A stretch of 64,000 nucleotides of DNA from Flavipsychrobacter sp. GTDB lineage: Bacteria; Bacteroidota; Bacteroidia; Chitinophagales; Chitinophagaceae. The notes below the pieces were generated by a model. It was not told the DNA's origin. It saw only the letters and a list, made by a program, of their open reading frames with translations, and ran no database searches. The translations under genes were made by a program, and so were the position numbers. The stretch spans positions 1 to 64,000 of the forward strand of contig JARLGY010000053.1 of assembly GCA_031292525.1 (NCBI GenBank), written 5' to 3'. Positions within the stretch are counted from its first letter, which is position 1; every line of letters begins with the position of its first letter. Shown piece after piece: positions 1-7,870 of the stretch.

Positions 1-2269
1 CACCCAGGCCACCACGGCCCTGTACCTTTATGTTGGTGCGCGCCACAGGCTGTGTATAGCCCTGCTCACTCAGCAATAGTATTTTGCGTTTTGCATCTGC
101 AATGCGGCGATCAGGATTCATAGAGATCTGATCGGTACCCGGGCGCAGCACAAAATTCTCAAACGCCTCTGCCGCCGAAGTAGATACCTTGGCTGTACCA
201 ACATTTATGAACAGTTGCTGCAGGTAGTTCATTTCCACATCTTCTTTTATGGTACGGTCGGCAGCGCGCAGTGCCATTTCCTTGGTACCACCACCACCGG
301 GTATAAGGCCTACACCCACCTCTACCAAACCAATGTAGCTTTCCGCTGCGGCCTGTACGGCATCAGCATGCAGGCACATTTCGCAGCCACCACCCAGCGT
401 CATGCCATGGGGCGCAACAATGGTAGGTATGCTACTGTAACGCAGGCGCATAGTGGTATTCTGGAACTGGCGTACTGCAAAATCCAGCTCATCATACTCC
501 TGCTCTGCTGCGAACATGAATATCAAACCCACGTTGGCACCGGCACTAAAGTTGGCGCCACCATTGGCCAGTATCAGGCCACGGTACTTTTCTTCAGCAA
601 TACTTACCGATTTGGTCACCGCTTCAAGCACCTCGCCGCCTATGCTGTTCATCTTGGTATTCCAGCGCAGGGCTACTACGTCGTCGCCAATATCGTAGAG
701 CTTGCAGGCGCTGTTCTTCCATACCACTTTTTCATCCAGGTGCTCCAGCAATATAAATGCACCTGTGCCCGGTATGGCCTTGTATGTTTTTGTAGGTATG
801 TCGTAATACTTGCGCTGGCCGTTCTCTGTTTTGTAGAAGGTTTTGTTACCCCCATCCAGCATTTCCTGCACCCATGGGGCTACGTCTAGTCCAGCCGCCT
901 TCATGTTGGCTAGCACCTTGGCTACACCCAGTGCATCCCAACTTTCAAAAGCGCCTATCTCCCAGCCGAAGCCTGCCTTTAGGGCATCGTCTATCTTGTA
1001 TAGTTCATCGCTGACCTCAGGTATGCGGTGGCTGATGTAGGCGAACAGGAGATGATGGAACTGTTTGTAAAAATCGCCTGCCTTATCGGTGCCATTGTAG
1101 AGTACTTTGAGGCGCGCTGCCAGATCATCTACCGGTTTTGCAGCCTCTATAGTTGCAAACTTTGATTTCTGTTTAGGTCCATACTCCATGGTGTTGAGGT
1201 CGAGCGTGTATATTTCGCTCTTCCCTTTTTGCGGAGCAGGTGCAGGCTGCGCAACTGCAGCCACTTTCTTTTCATCGCCCCTGCTTTCTGGCGACTCTGT
1301 AAACGATGCCTGGGCCTGTGGCTTAGCTTCGGGAGCTACAGTAACTTTTTTATAGAAGCCCTGTCCTGTTTTATCACCCAGCCACTTATTGGCTATCATT
1401 TGCTCCAGGAAGGGAGGTAGCTTAAAAATATCTACGGCCTCATCATTGGGTGCGTTCTGCGGAAGGTCTTTGGCTACATGCACCAGGGTATCAAGACCTA
1501 CTACATCGCCGGTGCGGAATGTAGCCGATTTTGGTCTTCCCAATATGGGCCCTGTGAGTGCATCTACTTCATCTACATTCAACCCCAGTTGCTGCATGGT
1601 TTTAAAAACCGCCATGAAACCAAATACACCAACCCTATTCGCTATGAATGCTGGGGTATCCTTACACAGCACAGTGGTCTTGCCCAGGAAACGATCGCCA
1701 TAGTCCATAAGGAAGCTAATGATGGCCGGATCGGTATGAGGAGAAGGTATGATCTCTAATAACCGCAGGTAGCGGGGAGGATTGAAAAAGTGAGTACCAC
1801 AGAAATGCTTCTGGAAATCTTCACTACGGCCCTCGCTCATGAGGTGTATGGGTATGCCTGATGTATTGCTACTGATAAGCGTACCCGGTTTGCGGTACTT
1901 TTCTATTTTGTCGAACACCTGTTGTTTAATATCCAGGCGCTCTATAACTACTTCTATTATCCAATCGCAATCGGCAATAAGGTGCAGATCGTCGTCTATG
2001 TTACCTGTCTTTATGTTCTCAAGTGCCTTTTTAGTGTAAAATGCACTGGGTTTTCCTTTAATAGTAGCCTGCAGGGCATCGTTCACAATACGGTTACGTA
2101 CCAGCTTACTTTCCAGCGTAAGGCCCTTTTTAGTTTCAGCATCGTTGGGTGCCTGGGGCACAATATCGAGCAAAAGGGTTTGTACACCAATACCAGCAAA
2201 CAGACTGGCAATACGGGAACCCATAACCCCTGAACCTACAACTGCAACTTTACGAATAGCTCTGTTCAT
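1..2269 (-). CDS. 3-hydroxyacyl-CoA dehydrogenase / enoyl-CoA hydratase, FadN-like (3' end beyond window)
   Basis: Bifunctional fatty-acid beta-oxidation enzyme that should hydrate enoyl-CoA and oxidise 3-hydroxyacyl-CoA. Translating the minus strand from the ATG at 2267-2269 gives about 756 open codons to the window edge. The N-terminus has an NAD-binding Rossmann loop (VAVVGSGVMGSRIA, residues 8-21). A hydroxyacyl-CoA dehydrogenase C-terminal domain follows (FCGTHFFNPPRYLRLLEI, then CKDTPAFIANRVG). After a Pro/Ala-rich linker comes a crotonase domain (ANGGANFSAGANVG, HGMTLGGGCEM, GVGLIPGGGG). Dehydrogenase-before-hydratase is the order of Bacillus FadN, the reverse of Escherichia coli FadB. 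The stop codon is outside the window; a thiolase often follows in this family, which cannot be checked here. Confidence 0.93.
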   Translation of the reverse strand, partial: MNRAIRKVAVVGSGVMGSRIASLFAGIGVQTLLLDIVPQAPNDAETKKGLTLESKLVRNRIVNDALQATIKGKPSAFYTKKALENIKTGNIDDDLHLIADCDWIIEVVIERLDIKQQVFDKIEKYRKPGTLISSNTSGIPIHLMSEGRSEDFQKHFCGTHFFNPPRYLRLLEIIPSPHTDPAIISFLMDYGDRFLGKTTVLCKDTPAFIANRVGVFGFMAVFKTMQQLGLNVDEVDALTGPILGRPKSATFRTGDVVGLDTLVHVAKDLPQNAPNDEAVDIFKLPPFLEQMIANKWLGDKTGQGFYKKVTVAPEAKPQAQASFTESPESRGDEKKVAAVAQPAPAPQKGKSEIYTLDLNTMEYGPKQKSKFATIEAAKPVDDLAARLKVLYNGTDKAGDFYKQFHHLLFAYISHRIPEVSDELYKIDDALKAGFGWEIGAFESWDALGVAKVLANMKAAGLDVAPWVQEMLDGGNKTFYKTENGQRKYYDIPTKTYKAIPGTGAFILLEHLDEKVVWKNSACKLYDIGDDVVALRWNTKMNSIGGEVLEAVTKSVSIAEEKYRGLILANGGANFSAGANVGLIFMFAAEQEYDELDFAVRQFQNTTMRLRYSSIPTIVAPHGMTLGGGCEMCLHADAVQAAAESYIGLVEVGVGLIPGGGGTKEMALRAADRTIKEDVEMNYLQQLFINVGTAKVSTSAAEAFENFVLRPGTDQISMNPDRRIADAKRKILLLSEQGYTQPVARTNIKVQGRGGLG

Positions 2270-2371
2270 ACTATAGTACTATAATTGTCACACAATTTAT
2301 TGAAAAAACGGGGAGGAATGGCCGGTGAAGTTTATAAATGTTAGTGATAGGTGGGGCGGTTATGTATGATA

Positions 2372-2404
2372 TTGGTCATGTACGCTTTTCTTTTTTTACT
2401 TTTG
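2372..2404 (+). promoter_or_regulatory. Bacteroidota-type promoter for the RidA gene
   Basis: An exact TAnnTTTG -7 element (TACTTTTG, 2397-2404) sits 16 bases before the start codon. A TTG at 2372-2374 lies 22 bases upstream, close to the usual spacing for the primary sigma factor of this phylum. Confidence 0.55.
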
Positions 2405-2420
2405 AGGCAGCAGATATATT

Positions 2421-2837
2421 ATGGCAGAACAATTTTCTACAGATAAGGCACCGAAACCGGTTGGATTGTACCCCCATGCAAAGCGAGTGGGTAACCTATT
2501 ATTCTTATCGGGCGTAGGTCCCAGGAAGGCTGGAACCGATGAGATACCGGGCCTGAAAACGGACAAGCATGGTAACCACCACGAATTTGACTTTGCCGAG
2601 CAATGCCGCAGCGTATTTGACAACGTACGCACCATACTTGAAGCAAGTGGCAGCAGCTGGGATAAGCTGGTGGACGTAACTGTTTTTCTAGTGGATATGA
2701 AGCGCGACTTCCAAACTTATAATAAAATATATGCTGAGTACTTTAAGGATAACCAACCCTGCCGTACCACTGTAGGTATAGACTCCTTGCCTACCGCTAT
2801 TGCTATAGAGTTGAAGTGTGTGGCTGAGGTAGGATAG
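2421..2837 (+). CDS. RidA/YjgF-family deaminase, 2-aminomuconate deaminase-like
   Basis: 138-residue single-domain protein of the RidA superfamily, which hydrolyses reactive enamine/imine intermediates. The C-terminal signature is clear (PCRTTVGIDSLPTAIAIELK, about residues 112-131), including the arginine that contacts the substrate carboxylate. The N-terminal part (KAPKPVGLYPHAKRVGNLLF, LSGVGPRK) resembles the 2-aminomuconate deaminases of 2-nitrobenzoate and kynurenine catabolism more than classical RidA. No other catabolic genes lie beside it, so the substrate is an inference. It is divergent from the beta-oxidation gene and has its own promoter. The family is certain; the specific activity is not. 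Confidence 0.88.
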   Translation: MAEQFSTDKAPKPVGLYPHAKRVGNLLFLSGVGPRKAGTDEIPGLKTDKHGNHHEFDFAEQCRSVFDNVRTILEASGSSWDKLVDVTVFLVDMKRDFQTYNKIYAEYFKDNQPCRTTVGIDSLPTAIAIELKCVAEVG

Positions 2838-2900
2838 CGTAAACCGCAAGTCGTAGTTCGGCATCAGCCATAATAAAGGAATAATAAATTAGCCTTGCTA

Positions 2901-3773
2901 TTATGGCAAATCGACCCGTATCTGCTTGGAGAATTGCTTGCCTGCGGCATCCTTGCCATCTATTTTCCACATTACACTGCGGAGGCTTACACTGATCGGC
3001 TTTGGGCCAGCGCGGCGTACGTTGCGTACACTAGCCTGGAACTCCTGTTCATGTTTGCGACTGAGACGATGACGGCGAGAAGCTCTGCTAATGGCATTGC
3101 GGAGACTGTTTGCGGTAAACTCTGGTGCTTGAAGTTTGGCTGGTTCAAGACCCTTTACAGGATAATTATTTTTATTCCCAACTACAGGTACCCAATCGGT
3201 AGTTATAGAGAGGTTATCCAATGGAAGATCGTTGTCTTCGCCGTTAACTACCAATTGACTTTGGTAGCGCATGGATACTTTAAGCGCTGTACCACTATTT
3301 ATAATAAGACGGCTGTTTTGTATGCTGCCACTTACTAATTGGTAGCTTACACCATTAGCCTTCATAGCATCCTGGGGCCGGTAAGATTTTACTACAATAC
3401 CAGGTATGCTTATAGATACATCTTTAAACGCTATAGTGAGGCCGTTGCCTGCGGGTGCAGGTGGTGCAGGCTGCTTTGTATTGTTTGCAACAGGCGTAAC
3501 AGTAGCGGCAGGTTTTGGAGTTTCAACCGGTTTACTACTATCTGGTGTCGCGGGTTTTGCTTCGTCTTCGTCCTGGTGGGTTTTGGTAGGTATATTGGGA
3601 TGCAGGTCTGCTACCAGATCGTGCGTGTAACGGGAATCAGTTTCAGTGATTATTGTAGAAGAGTCACCAAGCACTATAGGCGCCCTATGCCCTTTTTCTC
3701 CATTGCCTGTGCAAGAGGCCAGCATTGAAATAGAACATGCTGCCAATAATATGTACGAAGTGCGCTTTGCCAT
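2901..3773 (-). CDS. Putative lipoprotein with proline-rich linker, function unknown
   Basis: 290 residues. A short signal peptide ends in a lipobox (SMLASC, Cys about residue 21), so the protein is expected to be a membrane-anchored lipoprotein. Residues about 65-110 form a Pro/Ala/Thr/Lys-rich, probably disordered linker. The rest is a globular region with alternating hydrophobic strands (ISIPGIVVKSY, KVSMRYQSQLVV) and a basic stretch (RASRRHRLSRKHEQEF) near residue 240. I do not recognise a named family. It is convergent with the RidA gene and 55 bases upstream of the stop of the E1 gene. Confidence 0.75.
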   Translation of the reverse strand: MAKRTSYILLAACSISMLASCTGNGEKGHRAPIVLGDSSTIITETDSRYTHDLVADLHPNIPTKTHQDEDEAKPATPDSSKPVETPKPAATVTPVANNTKQPAPPAPAGNGLTIAFKDVSISIPGIVVKSYRPQDAMKANGVSYQLVSGSIQNSRLIINSGTALKVSMRYQSQLVVNGEDNDLPLDNLSITTDWVPVVGNKNNYPVKGLEPAKLQAPEFTANSLRNAISRASRRHRLSRKHEQEFQASVRNVRRAGPKPISVSLRSVMWKIDGKDAAGKQFSKQIRVDLP

Positions 3774-3828
3774 GAAACCGGTTGTGCCTGCTAAATTAAA
3801 AAATGAAATTGTATTTTATCAACCTTCG

Positions 3829-5805
3829 TTAGTAGCCCATTAGTTTTTGCACACATTCGTCTAGCCTGCTTTTGGCCAGAAAATTGCGTTCCAGCTCTAT
3901 AGCGAATGGTATCGGGCTGTCCAAGCTGGCGCAACGCATTACCGGAGCATCCAGGTGCTCAAAACAATGTTCACCTATCCATGCCGCCAGTTCGCCACCA
4001 ATGCCACCTGTGAGGGTGTCTTCGTGCAGCAGCAATACCTTGCCGGTACTGCTTACAGCCTCACGTATAGCATCATAGTCTAGCGGCAACAATGTGCGCA
4101 GGTCCAGGATGTAAAACGACGTGTCGGTATGCTGTGCAGCATACTCCATAGCCCAGTGCACACCAGCGCCATAAGTAATGATGCAGATGTCGGTACCGGG
4201 TTGTACCACTCTTGCCTTGCCAATTTCTACGGTATAATACCCATCGGGTACCGGGCCACTGATACTGCGGTAAAGGCCTTTGTGCTCGAAGAACATAACC
4301 GGGTTAGGGTCGGCCAGGGCTGCTATGAGCAACCCCTTTGCATCTTCAGGGGTAGATGGGTAGACCACCTTCAGACCTGGGGTATGCACGAACCAGGCTT
4401 CGTTGCTCTGGGAGTGGAATGGCCCGGCGCCTACCCCTGCACCTGTAGGCATGCGTATTACCACATCAGCATTCTGCCCCCAGCGGTAATGTATCTTAGC
4501 CAGGTTATTAATAATCTGGTTAAAGCCAACGGTAACAAAATCAGCAAACTGCATTTCCATCATAGCCTTAAAACCTTTGATGGAAAGCCCAAGAGCCGAA
4601 CCCACGATGGCGCTTTCACACAATGGAGTATTCCGTACGCGTGCTTTACCAAACTGCTCTACAAAACCTTCTGTTACCTTAAAGGCACCACCGTACTCTG
4701 CTATGTCCTGCCCCATCAACACCAGGTTGGGAAACGTTTCCATTGCAGTACGCAAGCCATCGCTGATAGCCTGTATAAATTTCTTTTCTGTAACAGCTTC
4801 ACCGGCAGGTACGTGTGTGATAATGGCCGGGGCATACGCATCGGCCAACTCTACAGCAGTATTAACCACTACAGGCGGAGCAGCGAAACCGGCTTCCAGG
4901 CCTGCCTCTATCTCTTCGCGGATTGTGTCGCGGGTTTTAGTTACCATCTCTTTTGTAAGTACACCAATATCCAGCAAAAACTGTTCGTAGTTGGCCAATG
5001 GGTCTTTCCTACCCCATTCTTCGAATAGCTCTTTGGGTACATATTTCACCCCACTTGCTTCTTCATGCCCCCGCATACGGAAGGTCATGCACTCTACAAG
5101 TATAGGTTTTTGCTCATCTATGCAATACTGGCGGGCAACGGTTATCTGCCTGAATACCTCCAGTATATTATTACCATCAATAGTTATCCCCTTCATGCCG
5201 TAGCCTATTGCCTTATCGGCAATGTTCTTGCACATGAACTGCTCATTGCTGGGTGTGCTGAGGCCGTAGCCATTATTCTCAACCAGGAAAATAACCGGCA
5301 AACCCCATACAGCAGCTACGTTCAGCGCTTCATGAAAATCGCCCTCACTTGTGCCGCCATCGCCGCTGAAGGCCAGTGCAACTTTCTGCTCGCCCCGCAG
5401 CTTGTGAGCCAGCGCTATACCATCGGCAATAGCTAACTGGGGGCCGAGATGGGATATCATACCACATATATGGTACTCATTAGCTCCAAAGTGAAAAGAA
5501 CGTTCGCGCCCTTTACTAAAACCCTCCTGGCTGCCCTGCCATTGTTTAAACAATTTTTCAAAAGGCATCTGTCGTACGGTGAATACACCCAGGTTGCGGT
5601 GGAGGGGCATAATGTATTCATCGGTATCGAGCGCTAGCGCTGCACCCACTGCTATGGCTTCCTGGCCAATACCGCTGAACCATTTACTAATGCGGCCCTG
5701 CCGAAGCAGCACCAACATCTTCTCTTCTATCATCCTGGGGCGCAGTAGCTCTATATATATTTCTGCTAATTGCTCATTCGATAAACCACTACGGTCGAAC
5801 TGCAT
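3829..5805 (-). CDS. Fused 2-oxoacid (branched-chain) dehydrogenase E1 alpha-beta
   Basis: 658-residue thiamine-diphosphate enzyme for oxidative decarboxylation of 2-oxoacids, most likely the branched-chain type feeding the E2/E3 complex. Residues about 1-320 are the alpha subunit with the ThDP motif GDG (148-150) and NN (177-178), spaced as expected. Residues about 335-658 are the beta subunit (LMGQDIAEYGGAFKVTEG, MPTGAGVGAGPFHSQSNEAW, a transketolase C-terminal domain). In many bacteria these are two genes; here one reading frame encodes both. Transcription probably starts from the consensus promoter just upstream. E2 and E3 are not in the window, so the exact substrate is inferred. Confidence 0.93.
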   Translation of the reverse strand: MQFDRSGLSNEQLAEIYIELLRPRMIEEKMLVLLRQGRISKWFSGIGQEAIAVGAALALDTDEYIMPLHRNLGVFTVRQMPFEKLFKQWQGSQEGFSKGRERSFHFGANEYHICGMISHLGPQLAIADGIALAHKLRGEQKVALAFSGDGGTSEGDFHEALNVAAVWGLPVIFLVENNGYGLSTPSNEQFMCKNIADKAIGYGMKGITIDGNNILEVFRQITVARQYCIDEQKPILVECMTFRMRGHEEASGVKYVPKELFEEWGRKDPLANYEQFLLDIGVLTKEMVTKTRDTIREEIEAGLEAGFAAPPVVVNTAVELADAYAPAIITHVPAGEAVTEKKFIQAISDGLRTAMETFPNLVLMGQDIAEYGGAFKVTEGFVEQFGKARVRNTPLCESAIVGSALGLSIKGFKAMMEMQFADFVTVGFNQIINNLAKIHYRWGQNADVVIRMPTGAGVGAGPFHSQSNEAWFVHTPGLKVVYPSTPEDAKGLLIAALADPNPVMFFEHKGLYRSISGPVPDGYYTVEIGKARVVQPGTDICIITYGAGVHWAMEYAAQHTDTSFYILDLRTLLPLDYDAIREAVSSTGKVLLLHEDTLTGGIGGELAAWIGEHCFEHLDAPVMRCASLDSPIPFAIELERNFLAKSRLDECVQKLMGY

Positions 5806-5821
5806 AGATCTAATTTGTTGG

Positions 5822-5851
5822 CAAAAGTACCTTAATGTATCAATTAGCCAA
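5822..5851 (-). promoter_or_regulatory. Bacteroidota-type promoter for the E1 gene
   Basis: On the minus strand an exact TACTTTTG (-7 element, 5829-5822) lies 16 bases before the start codon. A TTG (5851-5849) is exactly 19 bases upstream of it, matching the -33/-7 consensus of the phylum. Confidence 0.65.
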
Positions 5852-6014
5852 TAGAGTTACGCTGGAATTGTGTTATTTACTCCACAAGATCGCAACGACT
5901 GCCTGTATTTATTAAAGGGACAGGCATCGCATAAAATAAGTATAACACAGTTACTTTAACTAACAATTTACCCACACCTTGCAATCGTTGTCATTTTCTG
6001 TAAAGGGTTTTTCA

Positions 6015-6022
6015 TATCTTTG
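6015..6022 (+). promoter_or_regulatory. -7 element for pyrG
   Basis: Exact TAnnTTTG (TATCTTTG) 79 bases before the pyrG start. The best upstream TTG (5988-5990) is 24 bases away, longer than usual. The implied leader is about 75 bases long, with no obvious riboswitch or attenuator hairpin. Confidence 0.45.
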
Positions 6023-6101
6023 TGTGACCGCAACAGATTCTTCTCTCTTTTTTATTTAATATAAATCTGAGCTGCGCACCGGTCACAAAAACAGGAGCGT
6101 T

Positions 6102-7760
6102 ATGACAAAGTACATTTTTGTAACCGGAGGCGTTACATCATCATTAGGAAAAGGAATTATAGCTGCCTCACTGGCAAAACTGCTACAGGCAAGGGGTTAC
6201 AAGACAACCATCCAGAAATTTGACCCATACATTAACGTTGACCCGGGTACGCTGAACCCTTACGAACATGGCGAATGCTACGTTACGGAAGACGGAGCTG
6301 AAACAGACCTTGACCTTGGGCACTATGAGCGGTTCTTAAACACATTTACATCGCAGGCCAATAACGTAACCACAGGCCGCATATACCAGCATGTAATAAA
6401 CAGGGAACGCGAGGGCGCATACCTGGGCAAGACCGTACAGGTAATACCACATATAACAGACGAGATAAAGCGCCGCATGACCCTGCTGGGCAAGGACAAT
6501 AAGTTTGATATTGTGATAACTGAATTGGGCGGTACAGTGGGCGATATTGAATCGCTGCCATACATAGAGGCGGTACGCCAGCTGAAATGGGAAATGGGTG
6601 AACATAATTGCCTGGTAGTGCACCTGACGCTGATACCTTACCTGAAAGCAGCAAAGGAATTGAAAACCAAGCCTACCCAGCACTCTGTGAAACTGCTGAG
6701 CGAAAACGGAATAAACCCAGACGTATTGGTATGTCGTACCGAAGAGCCCTTATATACCGAACTGAAAAGAAAGATAGCGCTGTTTTGCAACGTGCGTATA
6801 GATGCGGTGATAGAAGCGTTGGATGCAGATACTATATACGGTGTGCCACTTGAAATGATGCGTGAGCGACTGGATATGATATGCCTGCAAAAGCTGGACC
6901 TGCCGCTGGGTACTGAACCCGACCTGACCAAGTGGAAAGAATTTTTGAATAAACTACGCTACCCGAAAAGTAAGGTAACCGTAGGCCTGATAGGCAAGTA
7001 TGTGGAACTGCAGGATGCTTATAAAAGCATACTTGAAGGGCTGATACATGCTGGCGCCATGAACGAATGCAAAGTAGAGATACGCAATATACACAGTGAA
7101 TACCTGACCCAGGAAAACGCAGCTGAGAAGCTGAACAACCTGGATGCGGTAATAGTAGCACCTGGATTTGGCAGCAGAGGTATAGAAGGTAAGATAGAAG
7201 CTATACGATATGTGCGCGAAAACAATATTCCTTTCCTTGGTATATGCCTGGGTATGCAGATGGCATGTGTTGAATTTGCCCGTAATGTAGTAGGTATGCC
7301 CACCGCTCACTCAACAGAAATGGACCCCAACACCCATAGCGCAGTAATATGCATGATGGAGGACCAGAAGGCCATAACCCAGAAAGGTGGTACTATGCGC
7401 CTTGGCGCTTATGACTGTGAACTGGACAGCAACTGCAGAACAGCGGCAATCTATGGTACTACGCATATATCTGAACGCCACCGCCACCGTTATGAATTTA
7501 ATAATGAATACCTGCAGGCTTTTGAAGACGCAGGTATGCTACCAGTAGGTAAAAATCCTAAAACAGGATTGGTAGAGATCGTGGAAATAGAAGATCATCC
7601 TTTCTTTATAGGTGTACAGTTTCACCCCGAGTACAAGAGTACTGTTGAAGCACCACACCCACTATTCGTATCGCTGGTGAAAGCTGCTAAACAAGCACAG
7701 GAACGTCGTAACAGCGATAATGCACGCATGGTTTTTGAAGATGCAGTAACTGAAGGATAA
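6102..7760 (+). CDS. pyrG: CTP synthase
   Basis: 552 residues, the usual length. It converts UTP to CTP using ATP and glutamine, the last step of de novo pyrimidine nucleotide synthesis. The N-terminal synthetase domain begins with the family hallmark (FVTGGVTSSLGKGI, residues 5-18) and continues with FDPYINVDPGTLNPYEHGE. The C-terminal class I glutamine amidotransferase domain has the nucleophile elbow GICLGMQ and the HPEYKS motif with the catalytic His and Glu. It is monocistronic, with its own -7 element and a long perfect hairpin terminator shared with the convergent gene. Confidence 0.98.
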   Translation: MTKYIFVTGGVTSSLGKGIIAASLAKLLQARGYKTTIQKFDPYINVDPGTLNPYEHGECYVTEDGAETDLDLGHYERFLNTFTSQANNVTTGRIYQHVINREREGAYLGKTVQVIPHITDEIKRRMTLLGKDNKFDIVITELGGTVGDIESLPYIEAVRQLKWEMGEHNCLVVHLTLIPYLKAAKELKTKPTQHSVKLLSENGINPDVLVCRTEEPLYTELKRKIALFCNVRIDAVIEALDADTIYGVPLEMMRERLDMICLQKLDLPLGTEPDLTKWKEFLNKLRYPKSKVTVGLIGKYVELQDAYKSILEGLIHAGAMNECKVEIRNIHSEYLTQENAAEKLNNLDAVIVAPGFGSRGIEGKIEAIRYVRENNIPFLGICLGMQMACVEFARNVVGMPTAHSTEMDPNTHSAVICMMEDQKAITQKGGTMRLGAYDCELDSNCRTAAIYGTTHISERHRHRYEFNNEYLQAFEDAGMLPVGKNPKTGLVEIVEIEDHPFFIGVQFHPEYKSTVEAPHPLFVSLVKAAKQAQERRNSDNARMVFEDAVTEG

Positions 7761-7775
7761 ACATAACCTTTTACA

Positions 7776-7815
7776 AAACAGAAATGGCGCCTTAACCAAG
7801 GCGCCATTTCTGTTT
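7776..7815. terminator. Bidirectional intrinsic terminator between pyrG and the PKD protein
   Basis: Perfect 18-bp inverted repeat (7776-7793 with 7798-7815) around a four-base loop AACC. The arms contain the GC core GGCGCC and end in A-rich/T-rich tails, so it can serve both convergent genes. Confidence 0.85.
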
Positions 7816-7870
7816 ATAGCAAATGTGAATAGTATGATTCGTAGGAATGTCTATCAATACTCACCCATGA

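Noticed and set aside
4129-5028. 299-codon plus-strand frame opposite the E1 gene
   Set aside because: Entirely antisense to a well-supported E1 coding region; its cysteine- and tyrosine-rich composition is typical of reverse-frame shadows.
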